A DNA stretch of 64,000 nt. Origin: Vespa crabro. Lineage: Eukaryota; Arthropoda; Insecta; Hymenoptera; Vespidae. Below are positions 29,128 to 39,489 of the stretch, piece by piece (position 1 is the first letter of the stretch; each line of letters starts with the position of its first letter). The position numbers and the translations under genes are program-made. A model generated the notes under the pieces. The model had not been told where the DNA came from and searched no databases. It was given only the letters and a program-made list of their open reading frames with translations. The stretch spans positions 6,002,763-6,066,762 of the forward strand of contig NC_060959.1 in assembly GCF_910589235.1 (NCBI RefSeq), read 5' to 3'.

Positions 29128-30047
29128 AGTATGTTTTATATGGAATGTATTACAATATATAAAATTGATCGATTGTATTGATCTTTTATTTTATTTTTTT
29201 TATTTATTTCTTTATTTATTCATTTCATTTTTCTTTTTTTTTTTTATCTAGACCGTCACAAAAATCACCGATTCCGTTAAATCGTTATGATGACTTTGTG
29301 GATGATCTTAGCCATAGAAGCAGATCACAGGAACAAACTCCGGAGCCACGATTACTGGCAAGAGCTCTTTACAATTTCGTTGGACAATCCTCTCGCGAAT
29401 TGACTTTCCGCCGTGGAGATATAATTTTTGTTAGACGTCAGGTTGATAAAAATTGGTACGAGGGTGAACACAATGCAATGGTCGGTCTGTTTCCCTTTAA
29501 CTACGTTGAGGTAATAACATGACCTAAATTAAAAGTTACGTAATACGGCAATAATTCATCGATCAATTTTTAACCGAACGTGCTTGTCCAAGCAGATTTT
29601 ACCTTACGATGGAATGAGAACTACACCGAAGAAACCGTACGAAGGACAGGCACGCGCTAAGTTCAACTTCGTGGCGCAGACCAATCTGGAATTATCATTG
29701 GCCAAGGGTAAACTCATAAGTTTCTATTATCGTACTATTATACGAAAGATATTGATGTTTTTCTTGAAAATAACGATTTGTTCTTTTCTTTTTTCTTTTT
29801 TCTTTTATTCTTTTTTATTTTTTCTAATTTTTTTTTTCTTTTTTCTTTTTTCTTTCTCAGGTGAACTTGTAGTTTTGACTAGAAGAGTCGACGAAAATTG
29901 GTACGAAGGACGAATCGGTAACAGAAAGGGAATATTCCCAATTTCTTATGTCGAAGTTATCAGTGAACCTGGACTTAGATCAGGTAAAATTTTATATAAA
30001 AATCTTTATTAAATTTGATTGACTACGAATCACATTTCTTATTTATA

Positions 30048-30085
<38 letters not shown>

Positions 30086-30539
30086 CTCAGAGACCCCAGT
30101 ACAAAACAAACCAATCGCATCGCCGGCAGCGCATAGTCTTTTAGCCAATGGATCAGCTGGTGGGAAGATGAGTATGGGTCCTCATCATTATGTGCCGTCT
30201 ATACCGGTTAACATGAACACAACACAGCCCCACTATAATTCACTGGTGAGCGAAAATTTTCAATCGATTATTTAATCGTTTCTCTTATTTGTATAATCAA
30301 ATATATCTGTTATAATTTTAATTAAAGCCACGAATGGGAGGAAGCAAGCTGCAGGTATCTCATATCAACGAAACATTACATATAGACACGCACTCTGAAC
30401 CAGTACCGTAAGTTTCTTTGTGAAAATTTTAACACACATTTCTATTAAAATACAATAGAGAGTTAGAGAACGAGAATTAGAGAGTGAGTGAGCATGTGTA
30501 TGTACGTGTGTGTATGTGTGTATGTGTGTATGTGTATGT

Positions 30540-30582
<43 letters not shown>

Positions 30583-30799
30583 TGAAAAAAAGAAAACGAA
30601 AGAATTAAATCGATTTGTTTAATTTGCCAGATATCGAGCACTGTATAACTATAGACCACAAAACGAGGACGAATTAGAATTGAAGGAAGGCGACACGGTC
30701 TATGTAATGGAAAAATGTGACGATGGATGGTATGTTGGTTCTAGCCAAAGAACTGGCTATTTTGGCACCTTCCCAGGCAACTACGTCGAAAGATTATAA
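500..30799 (+). CDS. CAP: Sorbin/vinexin-type adaptor with SoHo and three SH3 domains, 24-exon model
   Basis: This is a scaffold protein of the sorbin/ponsin/vinexin family, which links actin and integrin- or vinculin-based adhesions to signalling proteins through its SH3 domains. Coding exons: 500-512, 3628-3830, 4175-4376, 4496-4594, 4940-5079, 5418-5490, 5598-5633, 6347-6494, 6673-6778, 8030-8062, 9155-9271, 11627-11673, 11841-12010, 13235-18188, 18511-18872, 19247-19306, 25344-27287, 28745-28949, 29252-29510, 29596-29707, 29861-29983, 30091-30245, 30328-30407 and 30631-30799. All introns are GT-AG, all phases agree and the total is 9,810 nt (3,269 residues plus stop). SoHo is at about residues 205-260 and the SH3 domains at about 3007-3057, 3076-3130 and 3214-3269. 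The family call rests on the SoHo and SH3 modules. Weak points are the 13-nt first exon, the NAGNAG acceptor at 11,627 and the acceptor at 25,344. Some exons are probably alternative, so several isoforms are likely. Confidence 0.88.
513..3627. other. Intron 1 of the sorbin gene or upstream DNA
   Basis: No supportable exon. It holds (GA)n at 1071-1142, a GA-rich tract at about 1432-1553, (TA)n at 2218-2262 and a (CT)n at about 2955-2990. ORFs here come from the repeats. Confidence 0.6.
3628..4594 (+). CDS. CAP: Sorbin gene exons 2-4, N-terminal proline-rich region
   Basis: Three exons (3628-3830, 4175-4376, 4496-4594) encode about residues 5-173. The first has a [14 protein letters not shown] stretch and then [13 protein letters not shown] and FRPVQFESP, proline-rich segments of the kind found N-terminal to SoHo in insect CAP proteins. 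The third reads [14 protein letters not shown]. Acceptors and donors are standard (TAG|GAG, GAG|GTAGAT, CAG|ACC, GAG|GTTTGA, TAG|AAG, TAA|GTAAGT). An in-frame ATG at 3606, 22 nt before the first acceptor, would allow a separate start. The introns hold (GATA)n/(GA)n at 3950-4010 and a short (TA)n. Confidence 0.85.
4940..6778 (+). CDS. CAP: Sorbin gene exons 5-9, SoHo (sorbin homology) module
   Basis: Exons 4940-5079, 5418-5490, 5598-5633, 6347-6494 and 6673-6778 encode about residues 173-340. The SoHo signature is split over them: [19 protein letters not shown], then [17 protein letters not shown], then [13 protein letters not shown]. It is followed by [13 protein letters not shown] and by [18 protein letters not shown], which matches the conserved EPG(R/K)SSI element found after SoHo. 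In this family SoHo binds lipid-raft flotillin. The exons are short with clean GT-AG borders and no stops when joined. This block is the main evidence for the family assignment besides the SH3 domains. Confidence 0.92.
6779..8029. other. Intron with simple repeats
   Basis: No exon seen. Contains a purine-rich tract at 7140-7200, (CT)n at 7450-7515 and (TA)n at 7716-7758. Confidence 0.6.
8030..8062 (+). CDS. CAP: Sorbin gene exon 10, 33-nt microexon
   Basis: The exon encodes [11 protein letters not shown], in phase 0 at both ends, so it can be skipped or included without a frame change. The acceptor is TTTCTAG|TGG and the donor GGG|GTACGC. It directly continues the preceding exon (KEAKE-WWDEV), a combination I associate with CAP/Sorbs proteins. 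It is too short for ORF finders and is easily missed. A (CT)n tract follows at 8141-8190. Confidence 0.75.
9155..9271 (+). CDS. CAP: Sorbin gene exon 11, phase-0 cassette exon
   Basis: This 117-nt exon encodes 39 residues, starting [15 protein letters not shown] and ending [11 protein letters not shown]. Both flanks are phase 0 (ACAG|TGG acceptor, AAC|GTAAGG donor), so it joins the WWDEV microexon to the QFDQR exon and can be skipped. The reading frame also stays open past the donor to a TAG at 10,331-10,333 (described separately), so a read-through terminal exon is possible. Confidence 0.7.
9272..10333 (+). other. Open-frame read-through of exon 11 with poly-His/Gln/Asn and Ser/Thr tracts
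   Basis: The exon-11 frame stays open for a further 353 codons before TAG. The first part (about 9272-9675) is non-repetitive, clearly more GC-rich than nearby introns, and rich in Arg and Ser. Next come runs of (CAT)n/(CAC)n at 9678-9731, (CAR)n at 9732-9810, a second His-rich stretch, an Asn/Asp-rich stretch and (ACT)n at about 10,014-10,205, ending VRGFNVIDK. It could be an alternative C-terminal exon. It could also be non-coding triplet-repeat DNA whose frame is open by chance. The non-repetitive GC-rich part is the better argument for coding. Confidence 0.35.
10334..11626. other. AT-rich intron
   Basis: T-rich DNA with several oligo-T/C tracts and no supportable exon. If the exon-11 read-through is used as a terminal exon, the 3' UTR and poly-A site of that isoform would lie here. 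Confidence 0.5.
11627..12010 (+). CDS. CAP: Sorbin gene exons 12-13
   Basis: Exons 11627-11673 and 11841-12010 encode [15 protein letters not shown] and then [20 protein letters not shown] and [16 protein letters not shown]. The [15 protein letters not shown] block is a conserved element of insect CAP proteins. The first acceptor is a NAGNAG site (CAGCAG), so a one-residue Gln variant is likely. The donors are TCA|GTAAGT and AGG|GTGAGT. The phase runs on without a break into the giant exon at 13,235. Confidence 0.85.
12011..13234. other. Intron before the giant exon
   Basis: T-rich. Contains (CT)n/(CTAT)n near 12,150-12,240 and a TATC array at about 12,940-12,980. No exon seen. Confidence 0.6.
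13235..18188 (+). CDS. CAP: Sorbin gene exon 14, giant disordered exon (1,651 codons)
   Basis: A single 4,954-nt open exon encodes about residues 463-2114. The acceptor is TCCACAG|ACGACTCC; the donor is CATAG|GTAGCG. If not spliced, the frame ends four bases later at TAG (18,190-18,192), giving a possible short C-terminus. The protein is rich in Ser, Lys, Arg and Glu, shows no globular domain, and has many basic/Ser motifs (for example [31 protein letters not shown]-like stretches). I expect it to be intrinsically disordered and a phosphorylation or SH3-ligand platform. Its codon use and freedom from stops over almost 5 kb in AT-rich DNA make coding certain. Vertebrate sorbins have no exon of this size. 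Confidence 0.92.
18511..19306 (+). CDS. CAP: Sorbin gene exons 15-16, proline-rich
   Basis: Exons 18511-18872 and 19247-19306 follow the giant exon in phase. The first begins [18 protein letters not shown] and contains [13 protein letters not shown] and [17 protein letters not shown]. The second encodes [14 protein letters not shown]. The poly-proline runs are candidate SH3, EVH1 or profilin ligands. If the first exon is not spliced at 18,872, the frame ends GLLV at 18,886, a possible alternative terminus. Splice sites are CATTCAG|GTATCC, TGAAG|GTCTGC, CAATAG|AATAC and CAAG|GTAATG. Confidence 0.8.
19307..25343. other. 6-kb intron, possible internal promoter
   Basis: The longest gap in the sorbin gene. 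Contains (ATT)n at about 19,341-19,409, (GA)n at 19,960-19,987, (GT)n at 20,620-20,643 and 21,928-21,962 followed by a G-run near 21,977, an AATTAATT palindromic array at 23,750-23,822, (ATT)n/(ATC)n at 23,950-24,025 and (TA)n at 25,171-25,207. A CpG-rich patch near 22,610-22,700 and the AT-rich DNA before 25,346 could hold an internal promoter. No exon seen. Confidence 0.5.
25344..27287 (+). CDS. CAP: Sorbin gene exon 17, second long disordered exon or alternative first exon
   Basis: The open frame from ATG 25,346 encodes about 648 residues, polar and Asn/Ser/Arg/Glu-rich, starting [19 protein letters not shown] and ending [11 protein letters not shown]. Two readings are possible. One is an internal exon with acceptor TTGAG|GA at 25,344, whose phase fits the upstream exon but which lacks a pyrimidine tract. 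The other is the first coding exon of a shorter isoform, because TGA lies immediately upstream in frame and (TA)n plus AT-rich DNA precede it. At the 3' end only the donor ACA|GTCAGT at 27,288 keeps frame with the next exon; unspliced, the frame ends at TAA 27,295. No recognised domain. Confidence 0.8.
27296..28744. other. Intron, or 3' UTR of an isoform ending at 27,295
   Basis: Poly-purine at 27,485-27,545, TTTTC repeats at 27,580-27,612, and (CTT)n followed by poly-T at 28,250-28,297. No exon seen. Confidence 0.5.
28745..28949 (+). CDS. CAP: Sorbin gene exon 18, helical linker before the SH3 domains
   Basis: The exon encodes [19 protein letters not shown] and then a charged, probably alpha-helical stretch with [19 protein letters not shown] and [20 protein letters not shown]. 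This Glu/Arg-rich helix directly before SH3-1 is conserved in arthropod CAP proteins. The acceptor is GAAATAG|AATC; the donor is TTCAT|GTGAGT. The phase joins [15 protein letters not shown] of the next exon, another conserved linker. Confidence 0.88.
29252..29510 (+). CDS. CAP: Sorbin gene exon 19, first SH3 domain
   Basis: After a linker ([16 protein letters not shown]) the exon carries a complete SH3 domain: [17 protein letters not shown], the WYEG tryptophan of the RT/n-Src loop face, and GLFPFNYVE as the final beta strand and 3-10 helix. The ligand-groove residues (the aromatic in ALYNF, the Trp of NWYEG, and the Pro/Tyr of FPFNYVE) are all present, so it should bind PxxP ligands such as vinculin proline repeats. 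The donor is GAG|GTAATA. Confidence 0.96.
29596..29983 (+). CDS. CAP: Sorbin gene exons 20-21, second SH3 domain
   Basis: SH3-2 is split over 29596-29707 ([20 protein letters not shown]) and 29861-29983 ([16 protein letters not shown], then [11 protein letters not shown]). The intron lies directly after the ELSLAKG segment, a typical place for SH3-interrupting introns in this family. Groove aromatics are intact (FNF, the Trp of NWYEG, SYVE). The acceptor has a long T/C tract (about 29,770-29,860). Confidence 0.95.
30091..30407 (+). CDS. CAP: Sorbin gene exons 22-23, linker between SH3-2 and SH3-3
   Basis: Exons 30091-30245 and 30328-30407 encode a flexible linker ([20 protein letters not shown] and [20 protein letters not shown]) that ends EPVP just before SH3-3. 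There is no domain. The acceptor at 30,091 follows a long poly-A run (about 30,049-30,079) and then TTTTACCTCAG, unusual but usable. Confidence 0.88.
30631..30799 (+). CDS. CAP: Sorbin gene exon 24, third SH3 domain and stop
   Basis: The last exon encodes [36 protein letters not shown] and [12 protein letters not shown], followed directly by TAA (30,797-30,799). SH3-3 forms the extreme C-terminus, as in vertebrate sorbin, ponsin and vinexin. All canonical SH3 ligand-binding residues are visible (ALYNY, the acidic RT loop, the Trp of DGWYVG, PGNY). Confidence 0.96.
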
Positions 30800-32908
30800 A
30801 TTTGTATATTGGGAGAAAACATCAAGAGTTTCTAATAACCAAAGAACCGGCTATTACTATGTTGTATTAGAAAATGAATAATTTTCTTTCTCTTCTTTTT
30901 TTCTTTCTTTTTCTTTTTTTTTTTTTCATCGTTCCTTCCGCCGGTTTATATCCCGAGCTTGCAATAATGAGTGCGGTTATGCAGTTAGAAATTAAAAAAA
31001 ATAAAAAACAAAAAAAAAGCAAAACAAAACTAAAGGATAGGCTAGGAACAACACGACAGTCTTCCTTTACATTGTTTCAATGTGTATATAAATAATGTTC
31101 TTCCTACCGATCTAGTGAAAATTATAAGCAAATTGTCTGAATGCGAGTCGGCGGTAGTGGGGGGCAATAAAATTTTGCAAGAATATATATATATACATAT
31201 ATACTCTTGTATATCGAAGCCGTAACAATCACGCATACGTATAGGATTTGTAATGTCCGAATTTTACCAAAAAATTTAATCTCTTAGAAGCCTATTGAAA
31301 AAAAAGGGCATAAATGTAAGTAGTGTATAATAACGATTAATAATTTATTATGTTATGATACATTAACTTTATTCTTAATTATTATACGAAAAGAAAATGA
31401 GCATGAAAGAAATGTCCACTTTCTAATTAATTCTATGGTAAAATTTTTATTTAACGATATCAGCTAATTATATAGCAGAAATCGAAAGTGGTCGTTTCTT
31501 TTGATATTTCTTTTATGTTTGTTTTCTTTTAAACGAGATCATTGTCGTCTCGGAACGACAAAATTGTTTCGCGTTAAAAATTTTGAAATTGTAATTTCGC
31601 GTATTTTATCGAAACGAGGAGTTTCCGTCGAGCCTACTTCCATGTAGTATCCGAAATACGCGCAAGTATGAAACAACGAATGCTTCGTTGAAAAAAAAAA
31701 AATATATAAATAAAAATAAAAAAACACTTGCGCCAATATCGAGTCTTTCGAATATCTTAATAAAATTAAACGATATTTTAATCGAGTGTCATCTTAATTT
31801 ACGAACAACGTCGCGCCCACGCGACGATCGATTTTTCCACGATCTTATACGATGATCTCGAGGGATGGAAAAATGACGAAAAGAAAAAAAACAACAAAAA
31901 TAAATGAAAAAAAGAAAAAAAAAGGAAAAAAAAATAAAACGAACGACGATTGAGTTTTAACGATTTTAAGAGAAAAGATAAGAAAAAGTAAAAAAAAGAA
32001 AAAGGAAAAAGGAAAAAAAAATAACGAGAAAACTAAAGTCACCCTATAATTTCAAGATTATAGATAAAAACGATTCACGTTATTGTTACATTTGCAAGTA
32101 TTTAAAAAGTAATGGCTTATCATTGAAAGTTTGCCTTCCCAAATTAATATTTTTGTAAAGATTATTTGTACCTAGAATATTATGTGTATATATAATAATA
32201 TATATATATATACAAACGCGTACAGTTACGATACGTTCAGACATGATATATCAAATATAATATATTATATCCAAATATATCTTATTATATAAGTAAACGA
32301 TTCAGCGTATAGACACGTGGCGTTATTATTACGAATCCATAAATATGAGCGTGTCCACGTATATATACACATACATACGTATATATATACAAGCATAAAT
32401 ACACGCTTACATATATATATACACACGATACGTACATAATCACACGTAGACACGTTAAAAAATTGACAATTAATTTAACTATAAACAACCACAGATATCG
32501 TATAATATTCACAACTATTAATTAACCGCATGCAAGCACGACAATGACGTCGTTAATTTAGACACCCCTTTGCCATGACAGTACGAGTTCTTTAACTTGT
32601 AAGCTTAGTTATATAAATGAAGTTAATTAAAGTTGAAAATCAGACAATACTTATTATTACGATATTATAAATCCATAGGAAGAAAGAGAGATAGAGAGAG
32701 ATGAAAAAGAAAAGGACAAATATTTAATAAGATCGATCATTCATAAAAAAAAAGAAACGAATGATCGATAGATCTTTCCATAAAAACAAAAGAGAAGTGC
32801 TTTTCATGGTTTTTCGGAAAGTTCACGAGCTTCTAGTCAGTAGCATATCTTTTACTGGCTTTCTCTGTACGTCTACATTTTACCTTTTACACGTCTCTTT
32901 AAATCAGG

Positions 32909-32969
<61 letters not shown>

Positions 32970-34021
32970 AACATATCGAATTGATGTCAGATAAGTACAA
33001 GAATACATTTCGTGTCCGAATATACGAGACGATTTAATTGATCAAGCTAAACGAAGTTTTTATTTACTTAATAAGAAATTTTTCGTCAAAAAATAAAAAA
33101 AATATATATATATAAGAGAGATTGGTATATATATATAGCGAACGCGTTGTTTTCATTCATTTTAGATGTGGATTGGGGGAAAAAATGATTCGATAATAAA
33201 AAAGAAAAAAAAACGATAGAAAAAGAAAATAGTAAAGAACGATCTGAGGTAAATATTTTTATTGTAGTGTATATTTCTCATTATATGTAACGCTATAACA
33301 TCTTGCTTATATGAGATTTCGTTTTATTAAATCTTTCATTTGCACCAACGATGTTATCATTATGTATACTTTGGATACGAATAAAACCTAGTCCATTATT
33401 GACGTTAATCATTTAAGCCAACGTTTCAAGATAGTATACAGAATGAAATTCATATTTAAACGCATTATAGTAAAAAAAAAAAAAAAAGGAAAAAAGATCT
33501 TTACGTTGCATTATATTATGGTTCCTCTTGATCACAGTTCTGATTTTTAGACGGATATGATTCCTATAAAAATTAACAATTGATTTAATATTTGTCGAAA
33601 AACAAAAATAGATTATATCTATTCAATCCTACTTTATAAATACTTACAAAAACTTACTCTACGATTATTCCTTCCCTTTCTGAATGAAATATCCTTTTGC
33701 GTATATGTAATTGTCAAGGTCAAGTTATGTCACAACTGCAATAGATAAATAATGTTAACTTATTAAATGATATCGATTTTTATAAAAATTCCTGTAAACA
33801 TTCGAATTACCTGATGTATTCTTCATTAATCGTTGTTTCTAAAACCATATATATGTACCAACTAGATACTATCTGAGTTATAAGAACAAGCAGTTGAATT
33901 CTCTGAATTCTCCTAAATCGCGATTCTCGTAACACAAGAAAAAAAAAAGAAAAAAAAAAAAATAAAAGAAAGAAAGAAAAAAGAAAAAAGAATCGAATCT
34001 AAAATATTACTATCAACAATT
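30800..34021. other. Convergent 3' region between sorbin (+) and ADAMTS (-) genes
   Basis: The two genes end tail to tail about 3.2 kb apart. The stretch holds 3' UTRs, purine-rich tracts (31,875-32,025), (TA)n at 32,911-32,962 and poly-A runs. On the - strand a TTGCAG...CGTAGA|GTAAGT interval near 33,660-33,725 looks exon-like but has stops in all frames; it could be a 3' UTR exon at most. Confidence 0.5.
31166..31171 (+). terminator. Candidate polyadenylation signal of the sorbin gene
   Basis: An AATAAA hexamer lies 367 nt after the stop codon, in sequence with no other coding signal. Later AT-rich AATAAA-like strings also occur, so this is only the first good candidate. Confidence 0.35.
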
Positions 34022-35261
34022 TTAACAGGCTATCCTATTACATTCTTGCTCGATGCTTGGTCGTTGATGATCCACACATAAAGAAGGTCTCAATATAATC
34101 CTATAAGCTTCCAATTCATTACTACTAATTATTTCACTCTCATTATAGGAGGAACGTACGCAATGAAGTTGACGTGTTTGAATACCAAAATGTCCACAGG
34201 TAACAGAACATGTTTCCCATGGTCCTGGTAACCACTTGTAATCGCAACTAGAAAATTATTCGCTTTAAATAAATTCATCATTTATAAATTAATTAATAAT
34301 TATCTATGTATCTATAAATGTTTATATGTTATAGACCGATTGATTAATATATTGACGATTATAAATAATGAGTTATGAGGAACAAAAACATTGACAATAA
34401 TAAATTTTAGCGTTGGCTCTTTTTAAATGATTTTGCTATTATCAATAAATTATGAGCTACTGTAATCTGCTCATCATTCATAATGCTTTTATTTATCATT
34501 AAATCTATAACATATATATATATATATATATATATTGTACGTCAATATTTACCTTTGTATGTTACAGGTTTCCATTTTTAAGAGAGGCTTGGAAAGAAAT
34601 GCACATTTCCTTCTGGAAACGATTCTTCCAGTTTTATCATCCTTACAAGCAATCATTTTCCTGCGTATTCCTCCTCCACAGCTGACAGAACAAAAATTCC
34701 ATCCACCCACTGACCATAGATATCGTTTGTCTGTATTTCTTTCATTACGATTTATGGAATACCGTGAAGATACAGCGATCGATGTACCTGATTTGACGAC
34801 GTCTGTCGGTACTACGAACTGTATAAAATGATGTAAATTAGAAAGAAAAGAAAAAAAAAAAAATAAGAAAAGAAAAGAAAGAAAAAGAAAAAACAATAAG
34901 AACATCTGTTCCAATACTTTCGTGAAGTATAATACTGATCGTAAATTTCATTTGAAAAAGAAAATGAAAAAAGATATTCAATTATTTTTTTATACCGATA
35001 CGATGACATCATCCAGAGCTATCCCTCTCGTCTTTATGGCATATTTATTATTACTAATTATTTGAATTCGAAAAGCAATACCCTCGACTGCCAATAACTC
35101 ATGACCTTTTGTATTAAAATCGTTTACTTTGTGCCGCCGTCTTTTTCCATCCATTATAACAAAAGTTGTACTGATTTTATCAGTAAACGATGTTTTCATT
35201 ATCGTAACATTCACTGCCATGTTAATACCATTCCGTGGTAATACAGCTACACGCGTCATTG
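34022..35261 (-). CDS. ADAMTS exons 12-14: spacer and two C-terminal TSP1 repeats
   Basis: Exon 12 (34996-35261) is the Cys-free spacer, beta-rich, with [15 protein letters not shown] and [16 protein letters not shown]. Exon 13 (34553-34818) ends the spacer and carries TSP1-2 ([20 protein letters not shown]). Exon 14 (34022-34247) carries TSP1-3 ([20 protein letters not shown]) and ends ECNRIAC at TAA (34,022-34,024). The total of three TSP1 repeats is one fewer than in vertebrate ADAMTS2/3/14, and no PLAC domain follows. Confidence 0.88.
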
Positions 35262-38200
35262 CTGCAAGTAGATATTTGTTCTTATTTATATATATATACA
35301 TATATATATATTTTTTTTCTTTATTTTTAACTTAAAAACCAACGAAAGTAATGTCGACGATAATTTATTATTATTTAAAACGCGTTAAATTAAATATTAA
35401 TTTGTTCATCATAGCTCGATATTTTCGAGAATATTTATGGATTATTTTAAATAATAGAGCTATTATTCGATTCAATGTAAATATTTATTTTCAGAAAACA
35501 ATTTCGTACGTTCAAACAAGTGATGAAATCAAATTACTAATTGATTATCTTTAGGATAGGAAGATATTGAGTTAGGGAATTTCATGTGAACGATATATCT
35601 CATAAGATCTCACTCTTAGCGAATAGTAAACTAATTATTCATGTTTCTCGGTCACTTGGAGTGAAACTTGTAGTATTCTCTCTCTCCTTCTCTCACACTC
35701 TCTTGGTGAAAATTCAATTTTAACCAGAGTTACCATAACTAACCTCGGCGAAGTTTACGTTGAAACTTGTTGACAACATGGTCGCAATCAGTATTATTGC
35801 CATTGCAAGTACCACAACTATCTAATATCTTTTCCGAATTGAAAACATTATCGCAACCCATTCGCCTACATTCACCCTAAAAAAGAAAAGTAATATTAAT
35901 TCGTTATTTCGAAATTCACACAGTTTGTCCTTCCTCGATCTCTGATAGATAATGAAAGTTTCCCTTCGTTACCTGAATACAAATATCCGTAGAACCGTAG
36001 GAACAAGGAGTGCCATTCATTAGGTTCTTCCCGCTATAAAAAATTTCTCCGGTCTCTTTGCTACGGCAAATCAATCGGCATTTTAACTCATGTTCCTCGG
36101 GTTCGTAAGCCAACCAGGTCATATTTACTTTAGATGATATTTCTTTATAATCTAAAATACCGATCAGTCTTGAACATTGCTGAGCACGAAGGTCAACATT
36201 CGTCGTGCATTTAGCTGACTCGCAAATTTTGCAATCATCGCTCGGACCCATACAATATTTCCCACCGTATGCTGGTCTACGATAACGTGATCGTTTATTT
36301 ATTTTTTCTTTTTTAATTCAAAAAAAAAAAAGAAAAGAAAGAAAAACATATGTACGATAAATCCGTTTACCGTGGATTGTTGCAAGAACGTAATCTACAT
36401 TGGATACCAATGCCACATGTTCTGGTACATTTGTTCCAAGAGCTCCAAGCACTCCATCCTCCATTTCTTGGATTATAAAATAGTGGCTCTAAGTTCGATC
36501 TTTCCCGGTCCATGGATTCACAGCGGCCGTTTATACACCACTGTAAAAATTAATTATCCTAATTGTAATATATAAATGAGCAATGGGTTATAATTAAACT
36601 TTGTTATACGTTTATCTTACTTTATTTTTTCCACAAAGAGTACCTTCCATCGGTGGTCCCTTTTTAGTTTTGCAAGCTTGAGAAATATTAGAATTGCCAC
36701 ACCATAAACGTGAACATGGTTCACGAATTTCAAAACTTTTACATAGGTGATAACTAACGAATGAACGCAAGATTAAAAAGTTGATCGATATATTTTCATA
36801 GTTGTTTCTTTGTTTCTTTTTTTTTTGTTTTCTTTTATATTAATGTTAACTTACCCTTGGCCAAATTCCACTCGACATTGTTCATCCATTGTAAACATTT
36901 CTTGTATGTTTATATCCAATCGTGTAGTGTTATTGTCGTTCGGTCGATTCAATAAACAAGACCACTGTCTAGAATAGTCGAGTCGATTCATTAGTTTGTG
37001 GGATGTTACAGAGTGAGGTACTGTGTATATTACGCTGAACAATAAGAGATAAGTAATTTACAACGTTACTTGACTTTTCGATGGAATTCTTTCTTGGAAC
37101 ATGTAGACCAATAAAAATGATGGAAGGTCGCAGCTACCATAGGAGCCATCACGCTACCAAGAGATGCTTCTTCAACGCAAAAATTTCCAGCGGTTTTATC
37201 GCCATCATGAGTCAAGCCTAAGCTATTTATGCATGTATGTAAAAAATAATTTTAAATTTGTCTGACTTTGTTTCCTTTTTTCTTTTTCTTTTTTTTTTTT
37301 TTCTTTAGAAAAGAAATAGAAGCCGATAGGTTTTAATTAATTGTATATATACATATATACATATTTCTTGATATAAAAGATATTTTTATAAATCTTTCGA
37401 ATGATAATAATTTTACTAACATGTGCGCTACTTCGTGAGCTATGATAAAAGCACTTGTTAAACCTTCGTCTCGATTCAAAGTACAAGATCTCGCAGGATT
37501 GCAAACTCCCGATACAGGAGCATATCCTGAAGGACCACCGATGTCCAAACGAGTTAGCCATATTGCTATGTCGTGACTGTCCTTTGATAAGGACAAGAGC
37601 TTTCGATTCCACTTGTTGACATTCTCTAATGATCTCTTCGAGTTACCATCTTGAATCTACGTATAGAATACTGATATCGTTAGAATTCAATATGATCGAT
37701 ACATATACACATGTATAATTAACATTTCGAGAATATATTAAGTAGAAGGACCATTCAAATTTAAATGATCTTACCAAACTGTCCTTTTTTTCCTTATAAA
37801 GGATTACACGAGCAACGACGAGAATCATATTCGAGTCGAGAGAAGGATCTCTAAAAATGGCACTGACCTGAAAAATTTTTTCCATTTTAAAATATTGAAC
37901 GTCTACTGTCAACTTATTTTTCTTATTTTTGAATTATTAAAAAATGATAAAAATAAAAGTCACATTTCAATGTTTGTATATCTCTCTTATAAACTCGATC
38001 ATATATAATCGACAGTTTTTTTTTTTAATAAAAATTAAAAGTTTTCTTTAGCCATATCATAATCCTATCTGTCTCTCCTTAAGCTTTTTAGTAAGTAAAT
38101 TGCTAATTAATACGGGGAATTACGTTTCGTTTAAACTCGTTTCTACTTTCGTCGTTAAATCGAAGATAAAAACTGAAAAGTTTTGAACGTTTATGGAGCT

Positions 38201-38960
38201 TCGTTTATAGAGTTCATTCAAAGAGATAAATCGAGTGGTAATTAAATACAAATTGATCACATTCCTCGTCTGTTCAAAGTAGTATTACAATTTTGTAGGT
38301 ATTTTAATCGTTGGAATGAGAAATGAAAAAGAAAAAAAAAAGAAAAAGAAAAATAAAAGAAAAAGAAAAAGAAAAAAGAAGAAAGAAAAAAAATTGTTCT
38401 CATTAATAATTAATAATTAATGAAATTATTTTTGATGAAATTTATATTTTCTTATAGATGATACATCCATGCCTCTTTGTATCGTTAGCAATATTCAATA
38501 TGGAAAAACGTGAAATATCTGAAAAGGAAAAGAAATAAAATAACACTATGTAATGTTTACTCACAATATTGAGTAATGCCAGAACGTATTGTTGAACACG
38601 TGGACCATGAAACTCAATGACGGAATAATCTACAGCAATCGCAACCTCCAACCATCGTCGTGGCAATTGTTTCCTTTCTACATCAATGGGTTATAATAAA
38701 ATATCATTATAATTATTTGTAACGCAATTATGTGAGACATAGTGATATTTATTAAACCATCTTGGTATTCGAATTTTCAATCGGCTAATTTCAACGAAGT
38801 GATAATTGAAACGACGTTATAAAATGGCGCATATTAATTGTTTCTCACAAAAGAATGAATTTTATATAGGTCGATTATTCAAACAACCAATTAATTAATT
38901 AATTTTTTGTTTGATTAATTAAGTAATTAATTATGTTGTGGAAAACAAAGTGCAAGAAAC

Positions 38961-39005
<45 letters not shown>

Positions 39006-39431
39006 TAAGAGTGAGAAAGAAAGAAAGAGAAAAAAAAGGGAAAAAGTTTCATATACTCGGTACTTTGCTTCTGCTCCAAGATGGATTAGAAAAATAACCG
39101 ACATCTTCGGGATCATTTCTTTGTGGCAATCGTTCGATCATAACGTCCTCATCCTTTTTCAAGAAATCCTCATTATCCCCAACACCGAGATCAAAATTTT
39201 CCATATCAAAGACATCTCCGGTGAGATTATAAAATCCATTATTACTTTTAATGCTTGGAATTTCTCGTTTCAATCGTCTTGTAAAATTTCTTGATTCATC
39301 CTTTTTCTTGGTATAATACAAGGGGAAAATTTCGATCGATGGACCAAAATCTGAAAGAAGATAAAAAAATTTTAAGGAGGAAAAAAAGCTAGGAAGAAAG
39401 AAAGAGAGAGAGAGAGAGAGTCAGACTGGGA

Positions 39432-39489
<58 letters not shown>

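Noticed and set aside
33660..33725. Exon-like interval on the - strand 3' of the ADAMTS stop
   Set aside because: Good splice-like ends (TTGCAG, GTAAGT) but stops in all three frames, and the ADAMTS frame already closes at 34,022.
38938..39294. + strand ORF over the ADAMTS propeptide exon
   Set aside because: It is the shadow of - strand exon 2 plus a (GA)n tract.
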